IMG/VR virus record: IMGVR_UViG_3300029922_000005
Coordinates: 62,001 to 126,000 of that record
Length of the DNA: 64,000 bases
Origin: a virus
Direction: 5' to 3' (one strand)
Every line of letters starts with the position of its first letter. Positions within the stretch are counted from its first letter, which is position 1. Below are positions 41,467 through 50,850 of the stretch, one piece after another. The position numbers were made by a program, and so were the translations under genes. The notes under the pieces were generated by a model. It had not been told where the DNA came from, made no database searches, and worked only from the letters and a program-made list of their open reading frames with translations.

Positions 41467-42216
41467 TTAAAATAAATCAGGAGTCCAGTTGAACAATTCA
41501 GGTTTAAATATAAGTTTTTTTGTACCTAATTCATTTTCAAAGAAATCTATTTCAATTAAATTTCCATTAACAGATATCACATCTCCTCTACCAAATTTTT
41601 TATGATTAAGAATATCACCAACTTGAACAAATGATTGTTCATCTGATTTTATATCATTAAGTTTTGATATTGGTCTACCATATGAATCAGTTGAATCATC
41701 TACTGGTATATTTTTTATTTCTATATCACTAGAACTTGGTCTTCCTATTCTTCTACCTGGATTCATTTCTTTTGCCTTTCTTTTAGATTCTCTTCTTTTA
41801 AGAACTTCTTTTCTTTGATTTTCTGCTTGTGATACATTCTTAAATATTTGAGATTCAGTTGTATTATCTATAATATTCTCTACAACTTCTCTTAATTCTG
41901 GTTCAGAAAAACTATCGTATTCATTTATAACTTTCACATGTAATTTTGAAAATCTAGATAATCCTTCTGGTTCTTCATTATATTTTAATCCTAATGCATA
42001 TCTTATGTTCAATGCTTCCATTTTTAATGATGATTCATTTGAACCAATATATTCATTTACAAATTTTTCAATTTTATCATCTTTAATACCAAGTTTACTA
42101 AATCCAAATTTTTCATAATATAATGCTATAATTACATCATTTTCTGTCCATCTGGTTTTTATTTTTTCACCTGTGGCATATTCAAACATTTTTTGAAAAC
42201 TTATCAAGTTTCTCAT
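41467..42216 (-). CDS. protein with UvrD/PcrA-type C-terminal Tudor-like domain
   Basis: 249 residues. The N-terminal domain (TRWTENDVIIALYYEKFGFSKLGI; FVNEYIGSNESSLKMEALNIRYAL) is shared with 44713-45471. The C-terminal 60 residues (QVGDILNHKKFGRGDVISVNG..IEIDFFENELGTKKLIF) match the C-terminal domain of UvrD/PcrA helicases, which contacts RNA polymerase. No helicase part is present. A role at host RNA polymerase is a reasonable inference. Confidence 0.75.
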   Translation of the reverse strand: MRNLISFQKMFEYATGEKIKTRWTENDVIIALYYEKFGFSKLGIKDDKIEKFVNEYIGSNESSLKMEALNIRYALGLKYNEEPEGLSRFSKLHVKVINEYDSFSEPELREVVENIIDNTTESQIFKNVSQAENQRKEVLKRRESKRKAKEMNPGRRIGRPSSSDIEIKNIPVDDSTDSYGRPISKLNDIKSDEQSFVQVGDILNHKKFGRGDVISVNGNLIEIDFFENELGTKKLIFKPELFNWTPDLF

Positions 42217-42286
42217 ATTTAACTATTATTTTTTAGTATATATATTTTTTTGAAAACATAATAAATATTTTATACTAATATAAAAA

Positions 42287-42574
42287 ATGGAATACGACGA
42301 AAAAGAAACTGAGCTTGCTAAATATCTTAAAAATAGCACAGCATTAAGAAATTTATATAGACAATGTATATCTTACGGACTTAATAATTCAGGTGAAGAA
42401 TGGACAGATTGGATAAATGCAGGTGATGAATTTGCAAAAATTTCATTTGATATTTATCACCACGGATTTAAATTTAAACAAGAAACTTTAACTAAATTAT
42501 ATAATATGAAATTACCAAATAATATAATAGTCGTAAATAGAGTACTAAAATTAATAAAACTTGATAATGAGTAA
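42287..42574 (+). CDS. hypothetical protein
   Basis: 95 residues (MEYDEKETELAKYLKNSTALRNLYRQC ... EEWTDWINAGDEFAKISFDIYHHGFKF). Helical and acidic. Overlaps the next gene. Confidence 0.7.
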   Translation: MEYDEKETELAKYLKNSTALRNLYRQCISYGLNNSGEEWTDWINAGDEFAKISFDIYHHGFKFKQETLTKLYNMKLPNNIIVVNRVLKLIKLDNE

Positions 42575-43328
42575 AAAAGAAATTAAAAATAAATATTTTG
42601 AATTTACTCCAGAGTGGAGTGGATTTAGTATACAATATCATTTAGCAGGATATTATGATACAAAGCCAATACTTCAAATATATTTTATTTGGGGTAAATT
42701 ATTTTTATATTTACCTTGGAAGCATTATAAAAAAGTTGAAGTTGAAAAAAATATTAAAGAAAAAAGAAAAGATAAAATTTCTATTTTATCTAATAAAAAT
42801 ATAAAAATAAAGAAAAAATTTGATAAGGTTCTTTACGATCAATGTACTGCGCCAACATATGGAGTATATATTCTTGAAAGAAAAATATGGTTTAGTTGTG
42901 GAATGAAACACAAAGTTTTTTATTTACCTTGGAATTGGGAATGGATAAGAACAAGTTGCCTTGCTAAAAATGATACTTGGATTAATGAAACAAAGAAAAA
43001 TAGAAATATGGAGTTTTGGAATAAAAACAAATGGAAAGATATTATTTTTTCAGAAACATATCCGTATACATATAACACAAAATATGATGATGAACAAAAT
43101 TGTTTAGCAACAATTAGAGTACAAGAACGTGAATGGAGATGGAAATGGTTCACTTGGTTGAAGTTTCCTAGATTAATAAGTAAAGACATTGAAATAGAAT
43201 TTAGTGATGATATAGGTGAAAGGAAAGGTACCTGGAAAGGTGGTACAACTGGCTGTAATTATAAAATGAAAAAAGGTGAAACTCCATATGATACTTTAAA
43301 AAGAATGGAACGTGAAAGAAAATTTTAA
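42567..43328 (+). CDS. Trp-rich phage protein
   Basis: 253 residues from ATG 42567 (MSKKEIKNKYFEFTPEW), which overlaps the preceding stop. Many Trp residues (WGKLFLYLPWKHY, LPWNWEWIRTSC, EWRWKWFTWLKFPRLI) and the conserved-looking end GERKGTWKGGTTGCNYKMKK with a final RMERERKF. I recognise this as a widespread phage family without known function. Confidence 0.8.
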   Translation: MSKKEIKNKYFEFTPEWSGFSIQYHLAGYYDTKPILQIYFIWGKLFLYLPWKHYKKVEVEKNIKEKRKDKISILSNKNIKIKKKFDKVLYDQCTAPTYGVYILERKIWFSCGMKHKVFYLPWNWEWIRTSCLAKNDTWINETKKNRNMEFWNKNKWKDIIFSETYPYTYNTKYDDEQNCLATIRVQEREWRWKWFTWLKFPRLISKDIEIEFSDDIGERKGTWKGGTTGCNYKMKKGETPYDTLKRMERERKF

Positions 43329-43330
43329 AT

Positions 43331-43585
43331 ATGAATGATAATTGTTTAAATTGCATGTATTCAAAATACTCAGAAACATCAATATTTCTTGATGATATAT
43401 TAAAAGAATGTAATCAACAAGATAATCAGCATACAACATGTGATAATATAAATAGTCCATATTTTAATGAAATTGTTGACTATAATAATTCTTGTAGATT
43501 ATTTGTAGATGAATATAATTATTTCTTATTAAAAGATAGAAAAGACAAAATAGATAAATTAAATTCAAATGATTTAGATTATTAA
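43331..43585 (+). CDS. small Cys-rich protein
   Basis: 84 residues with six Cys (NCLNCMYSKY, KECNQQ, TTCDNI, SCRLF), possibly metal-binding, and a basic K-L-rich tail. Starts just after the Trp-rich gene; converges with the next gene by 4 bases. Confidence 0.7.
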   Translation: MNDNCLNCMYSKYSETSIFLDDILKECNQQDNQHTTCDNINSPYFNEIVDYNNSCRLFVDEYNYFLLKDRKDKIDKLNSNDLDY

Positions 43586-43824
43586 ATTTTATTTATAACA
43601 TCTTTAATCAATTTCATTCTTTCTTCTTCAGTCATATCAATCCATTTAGTTTGATTAATAAGATGATATTTAGTACAATATTTAGATTCTGAATTTTTAC
43701 ACAATTTAATTTCATCTGAATCTTTTCCATATTTACCTAAATATGCTAAATATGTCGGACAATATTCATATTGATCACATTCAATGTGAATAGGTTTTTT
43801 CTTAAACCAATTAAATAATTTCAT
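43582..43824 (-). CDS. small Cys-containing protein
   Basis: 80 residues, MKLFNWFKKKPIHIECDQYEYCPTYLAYLGKYG..KLCKNSESKYCTKYH. Four Cys in two pairs suggest a zinc site. Helical C-terminus (TEEERMKLIKDVI). Function unknown. Confidence 0.7.
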   Translation of the reverse strand: MKLFNWFKKKPIHIECDQYEYCPTYLAYLGKYGKDSDEIKLCKNSESKYCTKYHLINQTKWIDMTEEERMKLIKDVINKI

Positions 43825-43868
43825 ATATTTGATTTTTTACAGTATATATAAAAAAACTATAATAATGA

Positions 43869-44237
43869 TTATTCTACTTTTTCAATTTCAATTAATTTTT
43901 TCTTACGTGATATTATTGTTATATATTCATCAATGCACCCATTGTACCAATTTAATATATAAATTAACATCATATCAAAATTTGAAAATTTACTACCATA
44001 ATTATCATATTCAGACACAAATTTAATATCATAATATATACGTTTATTATTTATACACGAACGTCCACAACAAGTTTCAATTACTACAGAATTTATGATA
44101 TCACGATAAATTCTCCAATCAATCAATTCTGTTTTATTTTTATTTCTAGTTGTGAATGCTGATATTCTACCATATTTTAATCGTTTAACAAGATCATATA
44201 TTTCTTTCTCATCTTTATTTAAATTTTTTTTCAACAC
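43869..44237 (-). CDS. hypothetical protein
   Basis: 122 residues with a Cys cluster (ETCCGRSCINNKRIYYDIKFVSEYDNYG) and a basic helix at the start (KDEKEIYDLVKRLKYGRI). No family recognised. Follows the lipoprotein gene by 15 bases. Confidence 0.7.
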   Translation of the reverse strand: MLKKNLNKDEKEIYDLVKRLKYGRISAFTTRNKNKTELIDWRIYRDIINSVVIETCCGRSCINNKRIYYDIKFVSEYDNYGSKFSNFDMMLIYILNWYNGCIDEYITIISRKKKLIEIEKVE

Positions 44238-44252
44238 TTTTTTAATATCATA

Positions 44253-44606
44253 TTAATATATTTCAGTATTTATAAATCTATTAGTTTCATTATCTGTATT
44301 TTTTTCGACATCAGTTACATCTTCACCAGTTTTCATATTAAAATATCCTTCAGTATGAGTTTCATCTTTAAATCCATATATATCAACACTATTATAATTT
44401 AAAATATAATATCTTATGCTATCATTTACTTTTGAATGTTTCACATTTTCATAATTTATTATATTCAAATTACCATTATTATACTCATTAATTTGAGATT
44501 TTAGAGAAACTATAATAGATTTTTCTATTTTATTTTTATCATTCTTACATAAGCATAGCATAAATATTACACACACAGAAATAAAAATCATATACATTTT
44601 TTTCAT
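44253..44606 (-). CDS. small lipoprotein
   Basis: 117 residues. The signal peptide MKKMYMIFISVCVIFMLCLC has basic, hydrophobic and lipobox-like parts, with Cys 18 or 20 as the lipidation site. The mature part is polar, Asn-rich, with EGYFNMKTGEDVTDV. Surface or periplasmic; could act in exclusion of other phages (inference). Confidence 0.7.
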   Translation of the reverse strand: MKKMYMIFISVCVIFMLCLCKNDKNKIEKSIIVSLKSQINEYNNGNLNIINYENVKHSKVNDSIRYYILNYNSVDIYGFKDETHTEGYFNMKTGEDVTDVEKNTDNETNRFINTEIY

Positions 44607-44626
44607 ATTATTTATTTATTATCTTA

Positions 44627-44657
44627 TAAAGATAATCAAAAAAATTTGTATAACAAA
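44627..44657 (-). promoter_or_regulatory. Bacteroidota-type promoter of the lipoprotein gene
   Basis: TTTG at 44654-44657, 19-base spacer, TATCTTTA at 44627-44634, all on the minus strand, 20 bases before the ATG. Confidence 0.75.
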
Positions 44658-44690
44658 AAAGAGAAGAATAAATCTTCTCTTTTTATATTA
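44655..44690 (-). terminator. intrinsic terminator
   Basis: AAAAAGAGAAGA / TCTTCTCTTTTT hairpin with T's on the minus strand, between the UvrD-tail gene and the lipoprotein gene. It overlaps the -33 element of the next promoter. Confidence 0.75.
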
Positions 44691-44712
44691 ATATAACGAT
44701 TATAAATAATAA

Positions 44713-45471
44713 TTATTCTGAAAAAATAAAAAACTTTTCATCAAATAACATAACCTTACTGCCTATTTTACTATCACGAAAATTTATAGTAAGTCTATTA
44801 CCATCTATTTCTTTTACTGCGCCTTTACCATATGCTTTATGATCAAGAACATCTCCGATACTAGCAAATACATTATTAACAACAGTTTGAACATATGCTA
44901 CTTTTGAAGGATTCATTTGTTTAAATGTCATTGGTTTACAATCTCCTGATAATTTAGCATATTTTTCTTTCTGAGCTTTCTTAACAAGAGCTTTTCTTTT
45001 TTTCTCTTCTTTTTTTGCAAGAACTTCTAACCTATGTTTTTCTTTTTCTGCATTAAGTTCTGCATTTATACCTTCTGCAATTGATAAATTAATCTTTTTT
45101 TCTTCTTCGGTCATATTATCTAATATTAAGTTTACAATTTCTGCTAATTCATTTTCATCACATTTATCATATTCATTTACAACTTCTTCTTGTATTTTTG
45201 AATAATGTGCTAATCCTTCTACTTTTTCGTTATGTTTTATGCACAATGCATATTTTATATTTAATGCTTCCATTTTTATTGAATTCGCAATTGAACCAAT
45301 ATATTCATTAACAAAACTTTCAAGTTGAGTATCATCATCAGTTACTCCAACCTTTCTTAATGTAAATTTAGTATATAAAAAAGCTATAATGACATCATTT
45401 TTTGTCCATCTAGTTTTAATCTTTGAACCTGCTACGTGTTCAACTCTTTGTTCAATTTGTGTTTTTTCCAT
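44713..45471 (-). CDS. paralogue with UvrD/PcrA-type C-terminal Tudor-like domain
   Basis: 252 residues. Parallels 41467-42216: TRWTKNDVIIAFLYTKF..., SFVNEYIGSIANSIKMEALNIKYAL at the start, a charged helical linker, and SIGDVLDHKAYGKGAVKEIDGNRLTINF..SKIGSKVMLF at the end. The two are about 3 kb apart and have separate promoters. Confidence 0.75.
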   Translation of the reverse strand: MEKTQIEQRVEHVAGSKIKTRWTKNDVIIAFLYTKFTLRKVGVTDDDTQLESFVNEYIGSIANSIKMEALNIKYALCIKHNEKVEGLAHYSKIQEEVVNEYDKCDENELAEIVNLILDNMTEEEKKINLSIAEGINAELNAEKEKHRLEVLAKKEEKKRKALVKKAQKEKYAKLSGDCKPMTFKQMNPSKVAYVQTVVNNVFASIGDVLDHKAYGKGAVKEIDGNRLTINFRDSKIGSKVMLFDEKFFIFSE

Positions 45472-45502
45472 GTTTAAATGTTTTTATTAATATTTTTATA
45501 TG

Positions 45503-45534
45503 CAAAGATATAAAAAAACATTTAATTGGACAAA
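45503..45534 (-). promoter_or_regulatory. Bacteroidota-type promoter
   Basis: Exact TTTG (45531-45534), 20-base spacer, TATCTTTG (45503-45510) on the minus strand, 31 bases before the gene at 45471. Confidence 0.85.
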
Positions 45535-45571
45535 TAAAAAATAGATTTTTTTGGTTAATTGTAGTTAATAA

Positions 45572-45823
45572 TTAATTAGAACTCAAGCATTCAATATCAT
45601 CACTTAGCATGTCATATAAATCATTTTCTATATCCATATCTAAGTATTTCAAATCTCCACTATTTAATGATTCTATTAACTTCTTTACTTTATTTTGAAT
45701 TGAAATTGATTCCGTATCATTTTCATTTTCATCATAAAAAAAACACCATTTTTTATCATCATTAAAATAATAAACATTTTCACAATATTTTCTTAATTTT
45801 TCTTTTGATTCTAATATATTCAT
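45572..45823 (-). CDS. small acidic protein
   Basis: 83 residues (MNILESKEKLRKYCENVYYFNDDKKWCFFYDENEND...DIENDLYDMLSDDIECL). Acidic; function unknown. Two bases downstream of the next gene upstream. Confidence 0.65.
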   Translation of the reverse strand: MNILESKEKLRKYCENVYYFNDDKKWCFFYDENENDTESISIQNKVKKLIESLNSGDLKYLDMDIENDLYDMLSDDIECLSSN

Positions 45824-45825
45824 AA

Positions 45826-46281
45826 TTATATAGTTGATTTTAATTCTATTGTTTTTATAACATTATTGGTATTAATTCCTGGTAAAATAGTAATTATTTT
45901 TATTGTATTATCATTTTTGATTACAACAACGGAAAAATTATATTCAGAAAACCATAATGAATATTTACCATTCATCATAGCTCCTATTAAATGTGTAGTA
46001 TATAATTCTTCTATTCCATCTCCAATTAATTTATTTAATTCTTTAATACTTTTTAAATTAGTTCTTTTTTCTATTCTACCTTTCAAATCATGTAATAAAG
46101 AATCATTCCATAAAATAGATATTCTAATTTTTTTATTATTTATTCTTGCTGAAATTGTTTTATATTTTATAAATTCATCAGAATAATCACTTGAATTATT
46201 ATAGGAAATTTCAGAATCTATATTTTTATATACATCTGAAAATCTTGCTTCTTTAAATAATTCATAATTATATATGTACAT
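45826..46281 (-). CDS. hypothetical protein
   Basis: 151 residues, MYIYNYELFKEARFSDVYKNID, a loose version of the N-terminal tag (YELFKEARFS) without the C-terminal one. Mixed alpha/beta (KKIRISILWNDSLLHDLKGRIE). Function unknown. Confidence 0.7.
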   Translation of the reverse strand: MYIYNYELFKEARFSDVYKNIDSEISYNNSSDYSDEFIKYKTISARINNKKIRISILWNDSLLHDLKGRIEKRTNLKSIKELNKLIGDGIEELYTTHLIGAMMNGKYSLWFSEYNFSVVVIKNDNTIKIITILPGINTNNVIKTIELKSTI

Positions 46282-46351
46282 ATCTAAAATTTATTTATTC
46301 ATATATATTAATATTTTACTTGATTAAAATATTAATTATATATTTAAAGTA

Positions 46352-46383
46352 CAAAGGTACTATAAATTATTTAATTACGCAAA
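46352..46383 (-). promoter_or_regulatory. Bacteroidota-type promoter
   Basis: Exact TTTG (46380-46383), 20-base spacer, TACCTTTG (46352-46359) on the minus strand, driving 46281-45572. Confidence 0.85.
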
Positions 46384-46412
46384 AAAAGAAGATATAATCT
46401 TCTTTTTTTATA
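46378..46412 (-). terminator. intrinsic terminator of the helicase gene
   Basis: AAAAAAAGAAGAT / ATCTTCTTTTTTT hairpin; T-run on both strands. Immediately precedes the next promoter. Confidence 0.85.
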
Positions 46413-46417
46413 ATTTA

Positions 46418-48370
46418 TTAAAATTCAAATTCTAATAAATCAATAAATTTTTTACCATTTTTAGTTTTAATATCATTTATTGTTATTTTTGATGATATAA
46501 GTTGACAGTAATATGTTAATGCATTTTTTACATCAATTAAATTTGCACAAGGAGTTTTAATATCAGAAATAACAACATAATCTTCAATATATGATGCAAG
46601 AAAATTTGTTTCTACTTTTGATTTTTTAGATAATACTAAATTTTTATCTTTATCTAAATATATTGTTATGATATTATTATTTAATTCTATATAACCTTCA
46701 TTCGGTGTATTATGTACAATTTTTAATGAAAAATCATTTGTATGTGATGAATCATTTTGATCACTATATGATGAAGCTTGTTCTTTTATACCATTTTTAA
46801 AATTAAATTTATTTTTCTTAATTACATGTTTACATGGAGGAACATTATATTTATTTTTTAAATATGAAAGATGAAGTTTGATGTGTTTTATTTCTGTATA
46901 AATTATAAAATTATAATTATGATATCCACATGATCTACCTGCAAAACTTTGAACAATAAAACTTGTTCTATATGTAGAATCATTAACTGTAGTTCTATCA
47001 AATAACATTACAATATTTTCTTTCTCTAATTGATATGATTGCTTCATTTTCTCCTTAATAAATATTATGGTAGGAGCATCTGGTGCATTTTTTAATACAT
47101 CATTAATAACTTCTTTATCTTTCTCATAATATGTCAAAGTTTTAAATCCATCAGGTATTAGATTATTTGTATTTGTATTTTTATTTATTCTAACAATATA
47201 ATATCCTATTTTATTATTAAAGCTTTCTGCTTCATTTATAAAATGTTTTTCACCTTCTGTTGTTGATAAATCAAATGATTCTCTTAAAAAATTATTTTTT
47301 AAAAAATATTCTAAGCCTTTGTAATTAGGTCCGTGAGATAATTCAATAGTGTTCTTTCTTTTATATAAAATATTACCAACATGTTCTTCATACGGAGTTG
47401 CTGATATAGAAAATAAGAAAATATTTTTTTTTGATAAATCAGTTGAACCATTTAAATTTATACCATTTTTTTGAAGATAACTATTCATAGCACTATCAAC
47501 ATTTGATGCTAAATGAGCTTCATCAATAAATATAATACAATTATTTAAATCACCTACTTTATTTTTTCTTGACCAACGAATTAAATCTGGATTATGCATA
47601 ATACCATTCCTCTTTAATATTTTTTGATCATCTTGCCGACACTCTCCATGAGATATGTCAGTTTTTAATTGTTCTTTATTTGAATTATCACACATTGGAG
47701 TTATTAATACACTACTTCTAAATTTCAAATTTAGATATTCTCTTAATTCTTGATAAGTTTCTAATAAATATATTATATTACGTACAACACCAGTTTTACC
47801 TGCTTGAGTTTCTGCAGTTAACATATTATACCTACTATGTTTTGAATTAAGTTTTGATGATAACATATTATATATGCAACTTAATGATGCAAAAATCTGA
47901 TCATCAAATACGTGTGATTTATCATTAATATTATCAGTTCTATTTAATTTTTCTAATTTGATGCCAGTTAGACGATATATTTCAGAAATCAATTTATTAA
48001 TACGAAATTTTATACTATGAGCTAAATTAGTATTTGCTGGAATAGTTGTGGTGGTGGTAGTTGTTTTACTATTACTATTAGCAGATTTTATTAATTGGTG
48101 TTTTTTATTATATACAATATCTTTTAGATTTTCAATATCATATTTAGTACATTTATCATTTTTAATTCTAATATCTATTAATTTATTAATTGCAATAAGT
48201 GCTTTTTTTCGATTAGTATTCCATTTCTTACTATATAAAGCATCAACTAATTGATCATTGCTATAACGACTAAAATCAAATTTTCTTACGTATGGTTTAT
48301 TATTTTTAGTAAGTTGACCATTAATTAAATTTCTTTTAGCTTTAACACTAATAATGTTATTATTTACCAT
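46418..48370 (-). CDS. SF2-type helicase/ATPase next to cas3
   Basis: 650 residues. Walker A TAETQAGKTG, Walker B IIFIDEAH, motif III FSISATPY and motif VI-like VQSFAGRSCGYHN are in the right order. The N-terminal 120 residues are basic and end in a Thr run (SKTTTTTTTIP) acting as a linker; the C-terminal 150 residues are unrecognised. Domain 2 is reminiscent of phage and restriction-associated helicases with a DEAH box. It has its own promoter and follows the cas3 terminator, so it is not clearly part of the CRISPR operon. Confidence 0.8.
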   Translation of the reverse strand: MVNNNIISVKAKRNLINGQLTKNNKPYVRKFDFSRYSNDQLVDALYSKKWNTNRKKALIAINKLIDIRIKNDKCTKYDIENLKDIVYNKKHQLIKSANSNSKTTTTTTTIPANTNLAHSIKFRINKLISEIYRLTGIKLEKLNRTDNINDKSHVFDDQIFASLSCIYNMLSSKLNSKHSRYNMLTAETQAGKTGVVRNIIYLLETYQELREYLNLKFRSSVLITPMCDNSNKEQLKTDISHGECRQDDQKILKRNGIMHNPDLIRWSRKNKVGDLNNCIIFIDEAHLASNVDSAMNSYLQKNGINLNGSTDLSKKNIFLFSISATPYEEHVGNILYKRKNTIELSHGPNYKGLEYFLKNNFLRESFDLSTTEGEKHFINEAESFNNKIGYYIVRINKNTNTNNLIPDGFKTLTYYEKDKEVINDVLKNAPDAPTIIFIKEKMKQSYQLEKENIVMLFDRTTVNDSTYRTSFIVQSFAGRSCGYHNYNFIIYTEIKHIKLHLSYLKNKYNVPPCKHVIKKNKFNFKNGIKEQASSYSDQNDSSHTNDFSLKIVHNTPNEGYIELNNNIITIYLDKDKNLVLSKKSKVETNFLASYIEDYVVISDIKTPCANLIDVKNALTYYCQLISSKITINDIKTKNGKKFIDLLEFEF

Positions 48371-48392
48371 GGTTATATATTTTAATTACAGA

Positions 48393-48424
48393 CAAATATA
48401 AGGATAATATTTGAAACAAACAAA
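48393..48424 (-). promoter_or_regulatory. Bacteroidota-type promoter of the helicase gene
   Basis: Exact TTTG (48421-48424), 20-base spacer, TATATTTG (48393-48400) on the minus strand, 22 bases before the ATG. Confidence 0.85.
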
Positions 48425-48456
48425 AAAAGAAAGTATTTTTAACCTTCTTTTTTAAA
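48420..48456 (-). terminator. intrinsic terminator after cas3
   Basis: AAAGAAGGT / ACTTTCTTT (one G-T pair) with a T-run on the minus strand, just past the cas3 stop. Confidence 0.7.
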
Positions 48457-48462
48457 ATTTAA

Positions 48463-50760
48463 TTATATTAAATTATCGTAAATATCATTTTTTACTAATC
48501 CTAATTTTTCACAATAAACTTTATCAAATGCAATATATGGGGTTTCTTTTTTCCTGGCATAATCTTTAAGTATAGGTAAAGTATATTGATTATTTTTAAA
48601 TAACGAATATTTATTATAAAAAAATCTATCATCCTTAATTTTTATAATATTCTTTATTATTCTCTTAATTTTACTATCTAAACCTGTTATTGGTTCAGAT
48701 TTTTTAATATCTCGATTAAAATCTACACTAAATGAGTCCGTCATTTGTCTTTTTTTTGCATATTTATATATACAATATATATCTCCTCCACTTCTTAATT
48801 TAGTATTATTATTTTTAATTGTATTGTTTTTAGATTTCTCCATCATCTTATACGGTTCAATTTTACATAAATTTAATAAACTTGTTTTTAGTTTAGATGT
48901 GATAAACTTTTTTAAATTTTCATTATTTTCATTATTAAACATATTATAATATTCATATAATTCATTTATTGAATATAAATTTCCGTTAATAATATGTTTT
49001 TTAATAAATGAAATCCATAATTTATTTAATTCTAAATCATATTGATTTGATATACTAGTGTTTTCTGAGTTTCTAAATTCACTTTTATTTTCATTAAAAA
49101 ATAAATTTATTTTTGGAGTTTTATTTTTTTTATAATAAAAATGTCCCCACCTATCACATCGACCTATTCTTTGTAAAGTAGTTTCTGGAGACATCACACT
49201 ATCTGTTAAATTTAAAAATGATATATCCATAGATGCTTGTAAAATAGGTGCTGATATAATACTATCTTTATTCAAAATATTTTTATTTTCTTTGCCATAT
49301 AAATGAATAATTTTATTCATTATTTTTTCTTTATCAGAATCTATATATCTACTATGTATTAAAATATCGCCTTTTTTATAACAATATAATCTTTGAGAAT
49401 TTGAAATAGAATTCATAATAACAACTGAATCTTTTTCATTAGTTATTGTATCAATATCATCAATATAATTAATCAAATATTTACCATTATGTGCAGATGT
49501 ATAATGAGAATTTTTATTTGGTAAAATTTTAGTTTTTTTATCTATATTTGTTCCATCCCATAAATATTCCATTATAGTTTGTGTAGCACTTAATAATAAT
49601 GTGTGACTATTTGTTAACATATGTCTAGATTTCATGATATTAATAAAACATGCAAATAGTGCATCATCTTTAATTAATTCATGATATTCATCAAAAATCA
49701 CATCACAATAATTAATAACAAATAATCTATTTCTAATAGAATTATTCACATTAGGAGATAAATAATTATCTATATTAGTTATTATAATATCAGATGTAAA
49801 TTCTTTAGTGTTTTCATTATTTGTTTTCTGTCTATTACCTGTTAAATATAACTCAACTGATAATTCAACTGATATATTTTTTAATTCTTGTAAAACAGAA
49901 TTATATACATTTTCAGCAATAATATTTCTAGGGCATACCCATATTAATTTTTTATTAGATTTTAATGACCATAATAACCCCAATAATGTTTTACCAAAAC
50001 CGGCTGGGGCTTTCATTATTGTAGTTCGATTATTTAATGATTGATTTGCGTAATCAACTTGAGAATCAAAACGAATAGAATCATAATTAATAGGTTTGCT
50101 ATATACTTTAGTATCTTTATATGATAAATTGTTTATTAATTCTTCACAATAATCATCATCATACAATATTTTTTCTTGATCTGATGCTGATACAAGTCTA
50201 TCAGCAGTTATAACACAAGATCTTACTAATGAATTTTTAGAATTTGTTAAACTATTTGGTTCATTTAAATAATATAATGGAGTATTGATAGATTTTTCAA
50301 AATTTATATCTTCAAATAATATATTTTCATTCATTAAAAAATTATACATTGATAAAATATTTTTTTTATCATCATCACACATATCACTTAAAATTAATGA
50401 TATATTATCATTACTTATATAATTTATTTTTGGTTTAGAATGATGCCAATATATTGAATCTAAAGAATATCTATATTCATCATTATTTAAAATACATGAC
50501 ACAAATGCCCAACTTATTTCATGATGAAATATTGGAGAATTAATAAAAGAAATTGTTTTACTTTTTGATTTTATATAATTTTGAAAATCTAAATTACATT
50601 TACCTAAATCATGCAATAAACAAGCTATTGAAATTTGTTTTTCAAGGTCTTCATTTAATGATAACTTTTTTGATAACATCATTCCTATTTTTTTAACTGC
50701 TTTTGAATGAGTTATTAATGATATTCCACTACTATTTGATACAATTTCTTCTAATTTCAT
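48463..50760 (-). CDS. cas3: Cas3 nuclease-helicase (HD domain + SF2 helicase)
   Basis: 765 residues. The N-terminal HD nuclease has H18 (THSKAV), H50-D51 (LLHDLGK), H79/H80 (IFHHEISW), H106/H107 (YWHHSKP) and the terminal TADR (186-189). The helicase has Walker A APAGFGKT (251-258), DEYH (357-360), SAT (391-393), an ASMDISF segment and QRIGRCDRWG motif VI. Cas3 is recruited by a type I effector and degrades target DNA. There is no N-terminal Cas2 fusion, which type I-F Cas3 normally has. Located downstream of the array, in the same direction as cas7-cas5-cas6, and probably expressed from the same operon or array transcript; no exact promoter is seen in the 64 bases before the array remnant. 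Confidence 0.92.
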   Translation of the reverse strand: MKLEEIVSNSSGISLITHSKAVKKIGMMLSKKLSLNEDLEKQISIACLLHDLGKCNLDFQNYIKSKSKTISFINSPIFHHEISWAFVSCILNNDEYRYSLDSIYWHHSKPKINYISNDNISLILSDMCDDDKKNILSMYNFLMNENILFEDINFEKSINTPLYYLNEPNSLTNSKNSLVRSCVITADRLVSASDQEKILYDDDYCEELINNLSYKDTKVYSKPINYDSIRFDSQVDYANQSLNNRTTIMKAPAGFGKTLLGLLWSLKSNKKLIWVCPRNIIAENVYNSVLQELKNISVELSVELYLTGNRQKTNNENTKEFTSDIIITNIDNYLSPNVNNSIRNRLFVINYCDVIFDEYHELIKDDALFACFINIMKSRHMLTNSHTLLLSATQTIMEYLWDGTNIDKKTKILPNKNSHYTSAHNGKYLINYIDDIDTITNEKDSVVIMNSISNSQRLYCYKKGDILIHSRYIDSDKEKIMNKIIHLYGKENKNILNKDSIISAPILQASMDISFLNLTDSVMSPETTLQRIGRCDRWGHFYYKKNKTPKINLFFNENKSEFRNSENTSISNQYDLELNKLWISFIKKHIINGNLYSINELYEYYNMFNNENNENLKKFITSKLKTSLLNLCKIEPYKMMEKSKNNTIKNNNTKLRSGGDIYCIYKYAKKRQMTDSFSVDFNRDIKKSEPITGLDSKIKRIIKNIIKIKDDRFFYNKYSLFKNNQYTLPILKDYARKKETPYIAFDKVYCEKLGLVKNDIYDNLI

Positions 50761-50814
50761 ATTTTTTATTTTAATTGTGAATAAAAATAATTTTTTAATT
50801 ATTTATAATATAAA

Positions 50815-50850
50815 TCATAAATTTAATTACTGATTTATATAAATATAATA
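50815..50850 (-). repeat. degenerate terminal CRISPR repeat
   Basis: The part TTACTGATTTATATAAATAT is recognisable as the AT-rich half of the repeat while the GTTGAGACTC half is lost. It lies 29 bases (one spacer length) from the first intact repeat, so it is an eroded repeat at the array's far end. Confidence 0.7.

Noticed and set aside
43829-44026. Plus-strand ORF opposite 43869-44237
   Set aside because: Shadow of the minus-strand gene; composition is not protein-like.
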